Below, piece after piece: positions 44,856 to 56,019 of a stretch of DNA of 64,000 bases. The notes under the pieces were generated by a model. The model saw only the letters and a program-made list of their open reading frames with translations. It was not told the DNA's origin and ran no database searches. Each line of letters starts with the position of its first letter. Position 1 is the first letter of the stretch. The position numbers were made by a program, and so were the translations under genes. The DNA is taken from the NCBI GenBank assembly GCA_963932465.1, contig OZ010786.1, positions 534,257,073 to 534,321,072 on the forward strand. The letters are read 5' to 3'. Source of the DNA: Maratus speciosus. Its lineage: Eukaryota > Arthropoda > Arachnida > Araneae > Salticidae.

Positions 44856-46760
44856 GGGGAGAGTAGCCGAATTTGGACCACTTCACTTATTTTCAGGTGT
44901 AACTCACTTAATTTTTGGAATATCTGCAAAAGTTCATTACACAGGGTCAATCTATTATAACTAAATCTATAATAACTAAATAAATATTTAGATCAATTTC
45001 TTTTTGAAAATCTTAAATTTTATTTTAATTTGAAAAAATTGTCAAAAGTTGTCCAAATTCAGCAACTGATCGCCTAAGTCGGACCCCCAGTCTCCTAAAT
45101 TGGACCAAATAATATCAGGTTGTTTTAATGACTAGGGGATATAACTAATTTTATTAAAAACAAAGTTTGCGATTAATGAAACAATCAGACAAAATAACGG
45201 ATATGAAATATAATGAAATGAAATATTTGAAAATAAGAGTAATTGTTTTAAATCAAAATGTATTCAAAATATAAATCAAAGTTATCAGTAATTAAGAATA
45301 GAAATTATGGAACTAATTGTCAGTTACTTTAATATCATGTAAGGAGCGATGCAAAGTTTATACATGAATTTTGTTTATTGTTTTTGTTTTCCAGCGCACA
45401 CAAAACATGGAACCGTATATGGTAATCTGAACACTGAATCATTTCTGCTATTTTATTTTTCTTACAAATTAGGCAAAATCAATCATCACAGTGTAGATTT
45501 TTCTTTTTAGATTCTGAATTATTATACTTTTTTTTTCAACAGAAGTTTTCTTTACATTATGTTTGTAGTTCTTCTCTTCCATCATTTTTCTGCTAATTGC
45601 ATTACGCTTATTTTTTAAAACTCGATGTTCTAATTGCTTTTGTGCTATGAAAGATTCCTTTTTTTTTTCATTTTAAGTTTTAGTGAATATGGCGATGATG
45701 TTAACACAACTGTTTTTTGGCTCCCTCTGTACTTTGATTTAACTGAATTTAGCAAAGAAAATAATATTTCTAATGAGTTTTTTTTTGTTTTCTTTTGTTT
45801 TGTTTTGTTTTTGTGGAGGATTTGTAGCTGCAGCCTTGTTACAGGTCAATTTCTTCACAACTTAGTGTCTGCTTTTTGTTTCCTATATCTTTAACAGCTT
45901 TTGTTTTCACGGGTTTTTTTCTTCCAGCCAGTTTGTCTATGTCTTTTTCAACATTTTCATCAAGGTTTGATGATTTTATGCGTTTTAATTGCAAAAAAGT
46001 ATAACCCCACCCCACTGGAACTGTAAAACGCCTTCCTTCACAGATATCCCGCAGGATGAAAATGTTTAAATTCAACTCTGTAAATCAAATATGTCGTAGG
46101 AATAAATAATTCAAAGAAAATAAATACAATTATATACAAGGTAAAAGACATTGCAAACAAAATTTATTGCATAGACATGTAAAAATATTTTTATGTTTAT
46201 ATAGGCCTAAAATGTATAAAAAAAAATAATCCATATATACAAAAACAAACTTGCATGCAGATAGTAATCCATTATAAAATATAAAAAAATAGTGTACAAA
46301 GCGTACCGTCCTCGAAATTCATTACATACTTTTCAAATTTATCATCGCATATCTGGTCCAATTTAAGCAACTTAAATTGGCCCAAATACGGCAACTGCGC
46401 CATTTTTTAAAACAGTTAATTTCGAGACTAAGAACAAAAACAAAATAAATCAAATCCGCGTGAAAAATATGCGCAATAAACAGATGAATTAATTTATGTA
46501 TATGAAAACATAACAACTTACCTTAGTTTTAAAATATTCACTTACGTTTAGTAGGAAAAAGTTAGATCAAAACAGCTAACTTTGTGTTTTTTTTTTTATT
46601 GTCTGAAAACAGCAAGTGGTAGGCGTCTGCTTCTTCTAATCATGAGTGGCGTCATTCTGATGAGTAGGAGTTCAGCAGTAGAGGTAGTCTCTTCCTGTAA
46701 TTAACGGCAGAATGGCAACGGTCCAATTAAAGCGGTGGTCCAAATATGACTACTCTCCCC
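44856..46760 (-). mobile_element. pogo-like DNA transposon, internally deleted
   Basis: The left end GGGGAGAGTAGCCGAATTTGGACCAC (44856) pairs with the inverted right end GGGGAGAGTAGTCATATTTG (46760). It is flanked by TA on the right (46761-46762), AA on the left, and TTGGACC words recur near both ends (45111, 46352 inverted, 46710 inverted), as in pogo-group subterminal repeats. Only the C-terminal part of a transposase-like gene remains. Confidence 0.75.
45392..46075 (-). pseudogene. C-terminal fragment of a pogo-like transposase with Cys-rich finger
   Basis: The first 78 codons read FTVPVGWGYTFLQLKRIKSS, then a Lys-rich linker KLAGRKKPVKTKAVKDIGNK. After frame changes, a Lys-rich stretch leads to CDD, FCLICKKNKIAEMIQCSDYH and FHVLCA at ~45470-45395. 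A Cys-x2-Cys ... Cys-x2-x ... His-x2-Cys ending is the PHD-like finger found at the C-terminus of many pogo-like transposases of insects. The catalytic DDE part is absent. Assignment is by motif recall and is moderate. Confidence 0.55.
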
Positions 46761-46762
46761 TA

Positions 46763-47903
46763 TACAATTTTTTGTCATCATTTCATATGTATTCAAAGCA
46801 GGAAGCAATTTTGTAAACAAACTTCAATGGATTACTCACCAGGTAATATCTTTTTCCTTTATAGATGATATATGTACAGTATCTGGCATTCAACTATGTG
46901 CCAAAAAATAAGAGCACAGATTAAATAAATTGTTTGTTACGTCACAAATGTTTGCTGTTGCCTTTCTAAACGGATAAATGCCAATTTTTCAGGTATTTTC
47001 TAAGACGAATAAAAAAAAAAAAAAATAAATCAGAAGAACTGTTTACTTGGATGCATCTTTTTACTCCATGGTTATCAGTTATCTTTTGAATAATTATAGC
47101 ATATAAGCTTTACGTGATATTACCACTTTCCAGAATAATTGAAAAGTATTTATGAATCCGGTTTGCCTAGTCGTCTGCTTGTTTGTTCTCCCTGCTATTT
47201 TATTCGTTTATAGAGTACTTTTTTTTTTTTTTTTGCTTTTAGAATGTCACTTAAAATTGTTTAACTGTTCAGGAAGCTTTACAACTTTTTGATAATTTAT
47301 ACGAGTATTATATTAGTTATAAAGTCAGTTCGCACGAAAAACTGATAGATGCCCACTTCCATTTTTTTTCATTGTTAAATATTGCGAGAATAAATTTTCA
47401 AATTGATATATATATTTTTAAAATATGGAAAAAAGGAAAATTCCTGATTATTATTTGAAAGAACTTGTTTTCACTTTATTATCGGAACATGTAAATGAAA
47501 GAAAACAGAAATTATGACTTCCAAACCATTAAAAATGAGAGAAGAGTATTTTGTGGTAATCAGTAAAAATATTGTCGTATCTCCAAAATCTGAAAAGTAT
47601 CGTTTTTGTACAACAAAACAAAATCGAAAAATAAAATAATTTTCTCAAAAATGTGTTATGTATATCTGCGAAGAACATACATACAATTTATTTGTATAAT
47701 AAGCAAAATAATGCGAATTTTATAATGTAGATTAGAAATTACGCAAATAATTTTTTTGGATAATATAGTCAATGTTTATACCATAATAATAATAAAAAAA
47801 TAAGTATTTTTCTAAAATTTATCTATTTTGAAAATTTCATACTGAAAGTCAAATAAATAATTTTTTTAACAATGCCGCAGTAAATGTTTTTTTTTTATTA
47901 TTT
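46763..47903. other. Non-coding stretch
   Basis: AT-rich; T run at 47220-47234. Nothing recognised up to the next composite element. Confidence 0.5.
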
Positions 47904-48071
47904 TAGGTAGCTTTCATTAAAAAAAGCTACCTATTGCAGCCATTCGGAGGAAAGCGATTCCGAAACATTTTGGTATATTTTCGTTGGTCATGACACCCAG
48001 ATCCCGAAACGACTCTTCGTTCAAATGCTTATATATATATATATACAATTTACCACCCTGATATATATATT

Positions 48072-49977
48072 AGGGTGGTTCAAAAAAACTTTTTTTGAGC
48101 TGAAGCCCGGTTCACCCCCTAATTTTTTTAGACTCGTCAGTAGTATAATACTGGTAAATTTTTAGTTTCTTACTGAAATTCTAAGAGCGTGCTCAATGAC
48201 CCCACAATTTAACATTTGCATAAGCACAGTAAATGCAACAATTTTTTATACTTCAGAAATATTTAAATTTCCCCCAAAGTTTTTAGCCGAAATTTAGTTT
48301 TTTATATTATATATATTTGTATTTAAATATTTCTGAAATATTTTATTTTATGTAGTAACTTTTCTGAGAATTATTTACATGATGCAGTTATAGTCAATCC
48401 GAAACGAGAATTCTACCAACTCCTTTTAGAAGCAATTGAAACAATTTCTCACTGAAACATTTAATTTTTCATGATAATTTTTATTTTAAATTATTAGAAT
48501 TATATTTAGGGTTACATTACTTATATTAAATACTAAAATACAGTTATAAGATGCTAACACTCAGTTAATACTAAAAACACTAACTCTAATATGATATAAA
48601 ATAATCACAAAATTTGTGCATTAATAAACAACGTTAATTTTATGAAAAAAAAGCCGTTCAATTCATTTTAAAGAAATTTCAAAGCTAAAAATTTGCAATG
48701 TCTCCGGTTTCAACTTGCCTTATTAATGGAATTTTTCTGATTGGTTTAAGAGCAATAGATTAATTGAGTAGATTGAAACAACTGTGACAAGACAAATCCT
48801 TCATCGCTTTCATTATCAGTTGAAAGAATAAAAATTGTTACAGGTACAATATGTTACAGAGATTTCATGGACTATTTGTTTGATATTGGTTATGAAGGTG
48901 TTATGAAAATAATAAAAAATAAAGAAGATTCTAATTTTCTTCAGGATTAACGAACCAATTGTAAGATTTTTATGCGTGTAAAAGATAGTTACCAAAAAAC
49001 GCATGAATGTTCTCTTCAGAGATTGAAAGAAGTATGAAGCATTAGAGCCTCTTAATCTTCAGCTACCATCTGTTCATCCAATATTTGTCTAAATAGTGAA
49101 ACGAAAAACTCTGAGCCTTCAGATGATGAATTATTCCAACGCAGTTAATGATCTTGAAAATTATCTATCAACAGACTAGGAGACTGGCTTTCTGCTATAA
49201 AAGTGATGGACCATCACATGTCTGAGTGCTTTGATGACTTAATAAGTATTCCTCTCTTTTCTGAAAGAATTTCAATGTAAGAAAAATAAATTATTGTACA
49301 ATGATTTACAGATATGGAAGAACTTAAGAAGCGTTATGTAAGGTAAGAACTTAAGATTTTTAAAGGAGATGGTGTGCCACTTCAAACTTTGAGACAAAGA
49401 GCACAGCAGAACTCATACCTCATACATAAGGAAATCATTGTTAAGCCTTGCTCACGAAAAATAGTATGTCAATAATGACTATCCCAAAGGAAAGGAACGG
49501 CTTCAAAATTTACAAGTAGAGAATGACAGTCAAGAACGAGGGGTTAAGCTTATTGGAAATTTTAATAAAATCATAACAAACGATGAAATGAAAAGAAATT
49601 CTTGCTGCAGGTTGTAGAAATAAATAAAAAGTGCAATTCCATCAGAAACAACGAAAGGACTAGTTTTAGACACTATATTGCATTATTAAAGACGAAATAT
49701 GATTACATTTCTATTTTTTACATCTATACTGTTTTACTCTTTTTTTTTATAATAATTTTGGAGGTCTTTATTTAAAAAAAAAAAATAACAATAATATGTA
49801 GAAAAATTACAATGGAATACATTAACGTATGAAGTCAGTAGGAGTTGAGCACTCTTTTACAGTTGAAATATGAAGTTAAAATTCTGCCAGAATATTACTG
49901 TATACAAGTCTAAAACAATTGAGGGGTGGCCTGGTATATCTGTGAAAGTTTACTTTTTTACATAGATGGCTGAACCA
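48072..49977. mobile_element. Unclassified inverted-repeat DNA element, decayed
   Basis: The left end AGGGTGGTTCAAAAAAACTT and the inverted right end TGGTTCAGCCATC are followed by a better conserved inner stretch: CACCCCCTAATTTTTTTAGA on the left and CACCCCTCAATTGTTTTAGA inverted on the right, plus TAATACTGG / TAATATTCTGG. It sits within a (TA)n. A short mirror ACCACCCT at 48049-48056 suggests a second terminus there. Weakly protein-like fragments (MEELKKRYVR, DGVPLQTLRQRAQQNSYLIH at ~49314-49420) exist, but I do not recognise a family. Confidence 0.55.
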
Positions 49978-50595
49978 TATATATATGATTTTTGTCACAC
50001 TGTAACTCTCGTATTTATGACCCAATTTGGATGTAACTTGGCTTGTACATAGTACATACTAATGTCTCGACCGAGATTGTTGACCAGCTTCATCCGTCAT
50101 TTTGTTTCAAAATGGCGACTATTTAAAAAAAAATATTTTAATTTAAACTGAGGTACAAAAAAATTACAAATTGAAAAATATTTTTTTTCTTATGTTTTTG
50201 AACTTGGTACAAAGATTCTAGAACATTTTTTTTGTTTCTTCTATATCTTAAAAAAATGGCTGAGTTATAACACTTTGAATTTCTAGGTTGATAGTTTGAA
50301 ACGATCTAATTTTTGTTATGCGATGACACGCGTATTTATGAACCGATTTGAATTTAACTTGGCTTGTACATAGTACATACCAATGTCTCGTTCGAGTTCG
50401 TTGGCGAAATTCATCCGCCATCTTATTTCAAAACGGTGGACATTGATTTTTTTTTTTTTTTTTTAATTTTTCAGATTTATAATTAAGTACAAAAACTTAG
50501 TAATTGAAAAATATTATTTTACATGTGTTTGGCTTTTATACAAAGATTCCGGAGCTATTTTTGTTTCGTCTATATCTTAAACAATGGCTGAGTTA
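49978..50595. repeat. ~328-bp array units of composite copy 2 (left part)
   Basis: CGTATTTATGACCCAATTTGG at ~50011 and CGTATTTATGAACCGATTTG at ~50331, with the CATTTTGTTTCAAAATGGCG palindrome region at ~50098 and a weaker one at ~50417. Confidence 0.88.
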
Positions 50596-52122
50596 CACTA
50601 TGACGCAAAAGTTTAGACAATGAAGAAATTCTTACATACTTTGAAAAATATTTATTCAATTTTCAAATCACTGCTTGAAATTAATGTGCTGTACATATAA
50701 ACAATATTTATAACAAAGAAAAGTGGAATTGTGAATATTGCAATAAATTAAATGGTAACAAAAATAAACTGCTGTCTCAAAAGTTTAGACACAAATTAAA
50801 TAAAATCGAAATAAACAATTTTTAAAACCTGGTTGCGCATCCATGCTTATGTATTACGTCATATACACGAGATTGCATGGAAGAAACTAAATCTTGCATA
50901 GTTTGTGGATCGATATCGTACCATGCATTCTCAATAGATGTCTTAAGTTCCTTTTCAGAAGAGTATTGTCTAGCGTTGCTATAAACTTTGCGACACATGA
51001 TGCTCCAAAGGTTTTCTATAGCGTTAAGATCTAGGCTACATGCTGGCCAGTTCGAGAACTCTTATATTATGGGAATTAAACCAAGATTTTGAATGTTTTG
51101 CAGTGTGAATTGAAGCATTGTCTTGCTGAATTTCCCACTGAGGACCCCCTAGAAGCTCAGCAAATGGCAGTAGGTTTTCTTCTAATGCCTGTGTATAATG
51201 CTGTGAAGTTTGACGACCACTGGTGAAGGTCAGAGATACTTGTCCATTATAGCAAAAGGCTGCCCAAACCATCACCGAGCCCCCTCCTTGTCTGCGACTA
51301 AAAAAACGTCGAGGTTCCTTCCGCAAGTCATGCCAATACGATAAACAACCATCTGGACCATCCAGATTCCACTTTTTTTCACCGCTAAATATGACTGACT
51401 GCCATTTCTCTCCATATGACATATGCTTTCGAGTCCACATAAGTCTTTGTAACTTATGATGTGGTTTCAGAGCTGGTTTCTTCTGCATTTTGCTATAAAC
51501 GATTGTTCCTTTTTCCAAAATTCGTCTACGAATCGTATCCTTTGATACAGAGGGTCCCGATGAGCTTTGAACTCCACGTACGCTCATTTGTTGAGTACTC
51601 GCTAGTCTTTGTATCAGGCGATCCTCTCGTACATTTGTCACACGTGGCCTCCCAGACCGACATTTTGCTTTATATTCGGAACCACTCGATAAAACTCGAT
51701 AAATAGATTTTTTTGACCTATTAATAATAGCAGAAATTTCAGAAACGCTCTTCCCTTCACCTTTCAACTGCCAAATCCTTGAAACCTCATTCACTTGAAT
51801 TTCCTTAGCTCTCGGCATGTCGACTATGAAGCGCAATCGTTTGCAGAACTTAAGTACTCCAAATTTGTGACATCATCGATTCTAAATTTGCATATACCAG
51901 CGAATATTCAAAGAAATTTAGAATAGTGTCTAAACTTTTGCGACAAGCACATTTGAATTTTTATGAAAAAAATTAGTATTATAGCAAATAAAACGACTGT
52001 CTTTTGTACATAGCATTTTAAATCAGTTTTTGAATATATTTACAGGTTTTTGTAATTCTGACGTCATAATTGTACATTTTAAAGCTGAATGACGTCATTG
52101 TCTAAACTTTTGCGTCATAGTG
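50596..52122 (-). mobile_element. Tc1-type transposon, nearly intact
   Basis: The ends CACTATGACGCAAAAGTTTA and its exact complement extend ~28 bp to GACAATGA. TA flanks both sides (50594-50595, 52123-52124). Length 1527 bp. The low number of lesions in its gene and perfect ends make it the youngest autonomous-type copy in the window. Confidence 0.96.
50822..51818 (-). pseudogene. Tc1 transposase, one frameshift and a lost catalytic Asp
   Basis: The probable start is MPRAKEIQVNEVSRIW at 51818; an in-frame ATG lies 18 bases upstream (51836), but MPRAKE is the family-like start. The bipartite DNA-binding region includes GKSVSEISAIINRSKKSIYR, then the GRPR hinge (CRSGRPRVTN) and a second helix-turn-helix. 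Catalytic domain: VIFSGEKKWNLDGPDG (first Asp of FSDEK replaced by Gly), GGGSVMVWAAFCYNGQ, QQDNASIHTAK (second Asp kept). A frameshift near 51050 separates this from WPACSLDLNAIENLWSIMCR, which carries the final Glu. The protein ends HKHGCATRF at 50822. Full length is about 330-340 residues, as expected. Confidence 0.95.
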
Positions 52123-52133
52123 TATAACACTTT

Positions 52134-52715
52134 CACTGAAAAAAATGAAGTACTCAAAAATGAGTAAATCGATGTACCCATATCGAATTGAGAATTTTTT
52201 GGATAAAAAATGAACGTATGCTTTCTCAATTTAGAAACATCACATGGTATCAAACTGAAACAAAACGATAATTTTGTACCCTGTAATAGTTTATTTCATT
52301 TATGGCGGATTAAATGATGTTTATTAGTGTAAATGTTAAATTATGCACAGTATTTTAAAATACTTTAAAAGTGCTTGGAAATAATGCTCTTGTCATAAAA
52401 ATATTCGATTTGGGTATTTTGTTAATAATTTTGCTATTTTTCTTAATAAATAATCAATTAAACGTTTCTTGTTAATAGCTTTGAACGGGAAATAAATGTT
52501 AGTACATTTTACTTTAATTTTAATAATTTTTTTTTTTTTGGGGGGGGGGGGGGCGGGGCACTACATACCGATTGATATTTGAACACAACCATGGGATCAA
52601 AAATGAGTACATGTGTTTCTCAATTTTGAGTACAATCATTCTGAGTATGTGACGTATTGACGTATTTAAAATTGAGTACTTTTTACTCAATTTTGAGAAC
52701 CCGTTTTTTTCAGTG
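52134..52715. mobile_element. 582-bp element with CACTGAAAAAAA inverted ends
   Basis: The left end CACTGAAAAAAATGAAGTAC and the inverted right end CACTGAAAAAAACGGGTTCT both run on to CTCAAAA.TGAGTA. The array unit sequence is continuous across it (ACACTTT then TTGTATTTC, empty site ACACTTTGAATTTC), giving at most a 2-3-bp duplication of T. It contains a T tract followed by G14 (52526-52553). CACTG ends with a short duplication hint at the CACTA/CMC group, not proven. Confidence 0.75.
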
Positions 52716-54100
52716 TTGTATTTCTAGTGTGGCTGACATTTTGAAAAGATCTGATTTTTGTCAAGCGTTAACACGCTTATTTATTAACCGATTTGGATGT
52801 GACAAGGAATGTGCATAATACATGCTAATGGCTCGACCGAGTTCGTTTTCTAACTTCATCCGCCATTTTGTTTCAAAATGGCGGCCATTTAAAAAAATTT
52901 TAAATTTAAAATGAGATACAAAAAATTAGAAATTGAAAATGATTTTTTTCTTATGTGTTTGAACTTCATACAGAAATTCTGGAGTATCTTTTGTTTCGTA
53001 TATATCTTAAACAATGGCTGAGTTATAACACTTTGAATTTCTAGTGTGGCTGACATTTTGAAACAATCTGATTTTGTCACGCGATAACACGCGTATTTAT
53101 TAGCCGATTTGGATGTGACAAGGCATGTGCATAGTGCATGCTAATGGCTCGAACGAGTTCGTTTGCTGACTTCATCCGCCATCTTGTTTCAAAATGGCAG
53201 CCATTTAAAAAATTTTTAATATAAAATGAGGTACAAAAAATTCGCCTATATCTTAAACAATGGCTGAGTTATAGCACTTTGAATTTGTAGCTTGGTTTAC
53301 ATTTTGAAACGACCTGATATTTGTCACGCGATAACAGGCATATTTATGAATTGATTTGGATGTACCTTGGTGTATACATAATACGTATCAATGTCTCGAC
53401 CGAGTTCGTTAGCCAGCTTCATCCGCCATCTTGTTTCAAAATGGCGGGTATTTAAATTTAAAAAAAAAATTAAAATTTGAAATGTGGCACCAAAAAATTT
53501 AAAATTGAAAAAGATTTCTTTCTTATGTGTTTCACGTTTATACAAAGATTTCGGAGCGCCTTTTGTTTCGTCTATATCTTAAAAAATGGCTGAGTTATAG
53601 TCCTTTGAATTTCTAGCATGGCTGATATTTTGAAACGATCCAATATTTGGTCACGCGATAAAACGCGTATTGCTTAACCGATTTGGATGTGAGATGGCCT
53701 GTGCATAGTATATAGAAATATCTCGACCAAGTTCGTTGGCCAGCTTCATCCGCCATCATGTTTCAAAATGGCGGACATTACTTTGTTTTTTTAATTATAA
53801 TTTAAAAACGATGTACGAAAAATTAGATATTGTAAATGGTTTCTTTCTTCAGTGTATGACCTTTATACAAGGATTCTGAAGAATTCTTGGTTTTGTCTTA
53901 AAGAATGGCTAAGATATAGCAGTTTGAATTTCTAATGTGGGTGACACTTTTAAAAATCCGATTTTTTTGCCTGCGACAGCACTCGTATTTATAGACAGAT
54001 TCCGATGTGAGTCTGCATGTTCACAGGAATTACTAAGGTCTAGAGGTCTAGACAAAGTGATAAAGTTCATTGATTAGCTTCACCCATTATGTTGTTTTAA
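52716..54100. repeat. ~328-bp array units of composite copy 2 (right part)
   Basis: About four further units with palindrome regions at ~52857, 53175, 53427 and 53752. One unit is shortened (53220-53260). The last unit (from ~53980) grades into the tail shared with copy 1. Confidence 0.9.
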
Positions 54101-54352
54101 AATGACGGGCACTTCAAGATACCGCCGAATTTGAAGACCAAATATAAATCACTTTAAATAAAACCAGCTTGGATAAAGTTGACTAATTTCGCGAAATTCT
54201 CATTCATATTCAGTATTGACAAAAATTAATATCGAATCTTCTATAATCGGGTTCCACTAATTTGAGCTTCCTGTGTTTGAATCATATAAGCTGGGTTTTA
54301 AAAAATAAGGAATATGAAACTACATCTTCCTCCCAGCACTGACCGGAAGGAC

Positions 54353-55125
54353 TTTTTATTATTGAAATCCAGTAGATGCTTGGTAACGGTACCTAACAAA
54401 CTTAACTTTGTCGTCCTTCATCAGTTGTTCAAATTATTTTTCAGAATAATATTTTCCAGTCAAAGAGAGAAAATGTATTCAAATTAAATTATTGCTGCAT
54501 ATTTTTAACTTATTGTTTTTATTATTTCAATGAATGGTATAATAAAACAATAAATTGCAACATTAATAGCTTATTTTGAAATGTATAATTGAATATTTAT
54601 TTTAATTAAATAGTTGCTGTAAAATAGGTCCCTTTATCTTCAGTTGGTGGTTAGTGCAGGAACATCGTCTAAAATAATTTAAGCGGGTTTTATTCCTCAA
54701 ACTAATTTACCTTTATAAAAATGTAAAATCAACTTGCGAAAATTCCTTTAGTTAATCGATTGCTGCATGTTTATAATGCTAGAGAAATTTGCTATCTCCC
54801 TGTTCTTATTATTTCGATATGGACTGTTAATTTTTTTTTTTAATGAATTGAAATGTGGATATATTTTTTATTAAATGCGAAATACATGAAAATAAACATT
54901 TCAGTGATTCTATTTATTGAAATAATTTATTCATCTTAGGATTTAAATGTACAATCTCAAATGTATTTAAATCAAATATGTAATTTAAATAATTTATATA
55001 AACGAAGTTCGTATCCAGAGTTTTTATCCAAGGGCGCTGCTCCCACTGCGAAATAAGAAGAAAAAACACACATCGTACATTTTCCTTTCAAAAATTGGAT
55101 TCAATAACAAAATCTCGGACCCTCA
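54353..55125. other. Non-coding stretch
   Basis: AT-rich; no coding or repeat end recognised. Confidence 0.5.
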
Positions 55126-55128
55126 CCG

Positions 55129-55130
<2 letters not shown>

Positions 55131-55172
<42 letters not shown>
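55131..55172. repeat. (TA)n microsatellite
   Basis: About 42 bp of TA directly upstream of the LINE tail. Confidence 0.95.
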
Positions 55173-55177
<5 letters not shown>

Positions 55178-55179
<2 letters not shown>

Positions 55180-55404
55180 TTGACAATAGATGGAGTACAA
55201 ACACCTTACAGTGGGATACCAGAGATGTAAAACGGACAAGAAGACGACCTCAAGTAAAATGGAGTGATGAAATCAGAAAAGTAGCGGTTGTAAATCGGAT
55301 GACTAAAGCACTAGACAGGAAATATTGGAAAAATCTGGGGGAGACCTACATACAGCAGTGGATTGAAAAGGGTTGTTAATGATGATGATGATGATGATGA
55401 TGAT
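55178..55404 (+). pseudogene. 3' end of an RTE-type LINE with (TGA)n tail
   Basis: The segment reads DNRWSTNTLQWDTRDVKR, then RRRPQVKWSDEIRKVA, NRMTKALDRKYWKNL and GETYIQQWIEKGC with a stop at 55377-55379. This is the C-terminus of an RTE/BovB-like reverse transcriptase ORF, where the last residues normally are YVQQWT. It is followed by GATGATGATGATGATGATGATGAT, the simple-repeat tail such LINEs use. The 5' truncation falls at the (TA)n, as expected for a LINE insertion that copied only its 3' tip. The reading frame is open. Confidence 0.85.
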
Positions 55405-56019
55405 ATATATAAGTATTCTGAGGAAGAAATATTTGAATTGAATATCGATAATAGTTCTTAATAACATGTCTGGAAATATACAACAATTTATTTAATTTAC
55501 TTAAATAAATGATGTAATATTTTCAACTTCAATTGGGTCCTAGTGTCGGAGTATCATAAAAACCAACCTAACTGGGATTCTGTCATTTAGAAAAAAAAAG
55601 TACCCCTTTTGCGAATTCAGATTTATATTTGAATTTTTTACCTATCAGTTATTGATTCATAGTAACATCCGAAATTCAATCAAATCATTTATTATTTACG
55701 TTGAAATATATTATTGAAAACGAAGAAAGAGTTAATAAAAACATTTGTGTAGATGACAAATGAATATATACTAAAATTAAATAAATATTTGCTATAAAAT
55801 GATGTAAGATAAATAATTGCCGTAATCATATAAAGTTCAGTCAATATTTCCACTTTACATTCTCAGTTTACGATCCACTAGTAATACTTGCAAGTTTCCC
55901 CTAAGTTTTCGGCCTACTGGTAACGGCGCAAATGGACTGAAAGCGACTATTAACGTACTAAAAAAAGACGCGACTACTCTCGGGTTCACTGTAATATGTG
56001 TTGTAAAATGTATGTTATT
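55405..56019. other. Non-coding stretch
   Basis: Nothing recognised. Confidence 0.45.

Larger units (their letters stand above)
47904..54352. mobile_element. Composite tandem-repeat element, copy 2, with three insertions
   Basis: The start TAGGTAGCTTTCATTA with its hairpin, the GGTCATGACACCCAGATCCC block and (TA)n match copy 1. The array continues at 49978-50595, 52124-52133 and 52716-54100, and the tail with TTTCGCGAAATTCTCATTCAT and CACTGACCGGAAGGAC ends at 54352. The insertions are 48072-49977, 50596-52122 and 52134-52715. The Tc1 landed in a TA of GAGTTATAACACTTT, visible uninterrupted in neighbouring units. Confidence 0.75.

Noticed and set aside
51461..51706. Plus-strand 81-codon frame
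   Set aside because: Antisense shadow of the Tc1 transposase.
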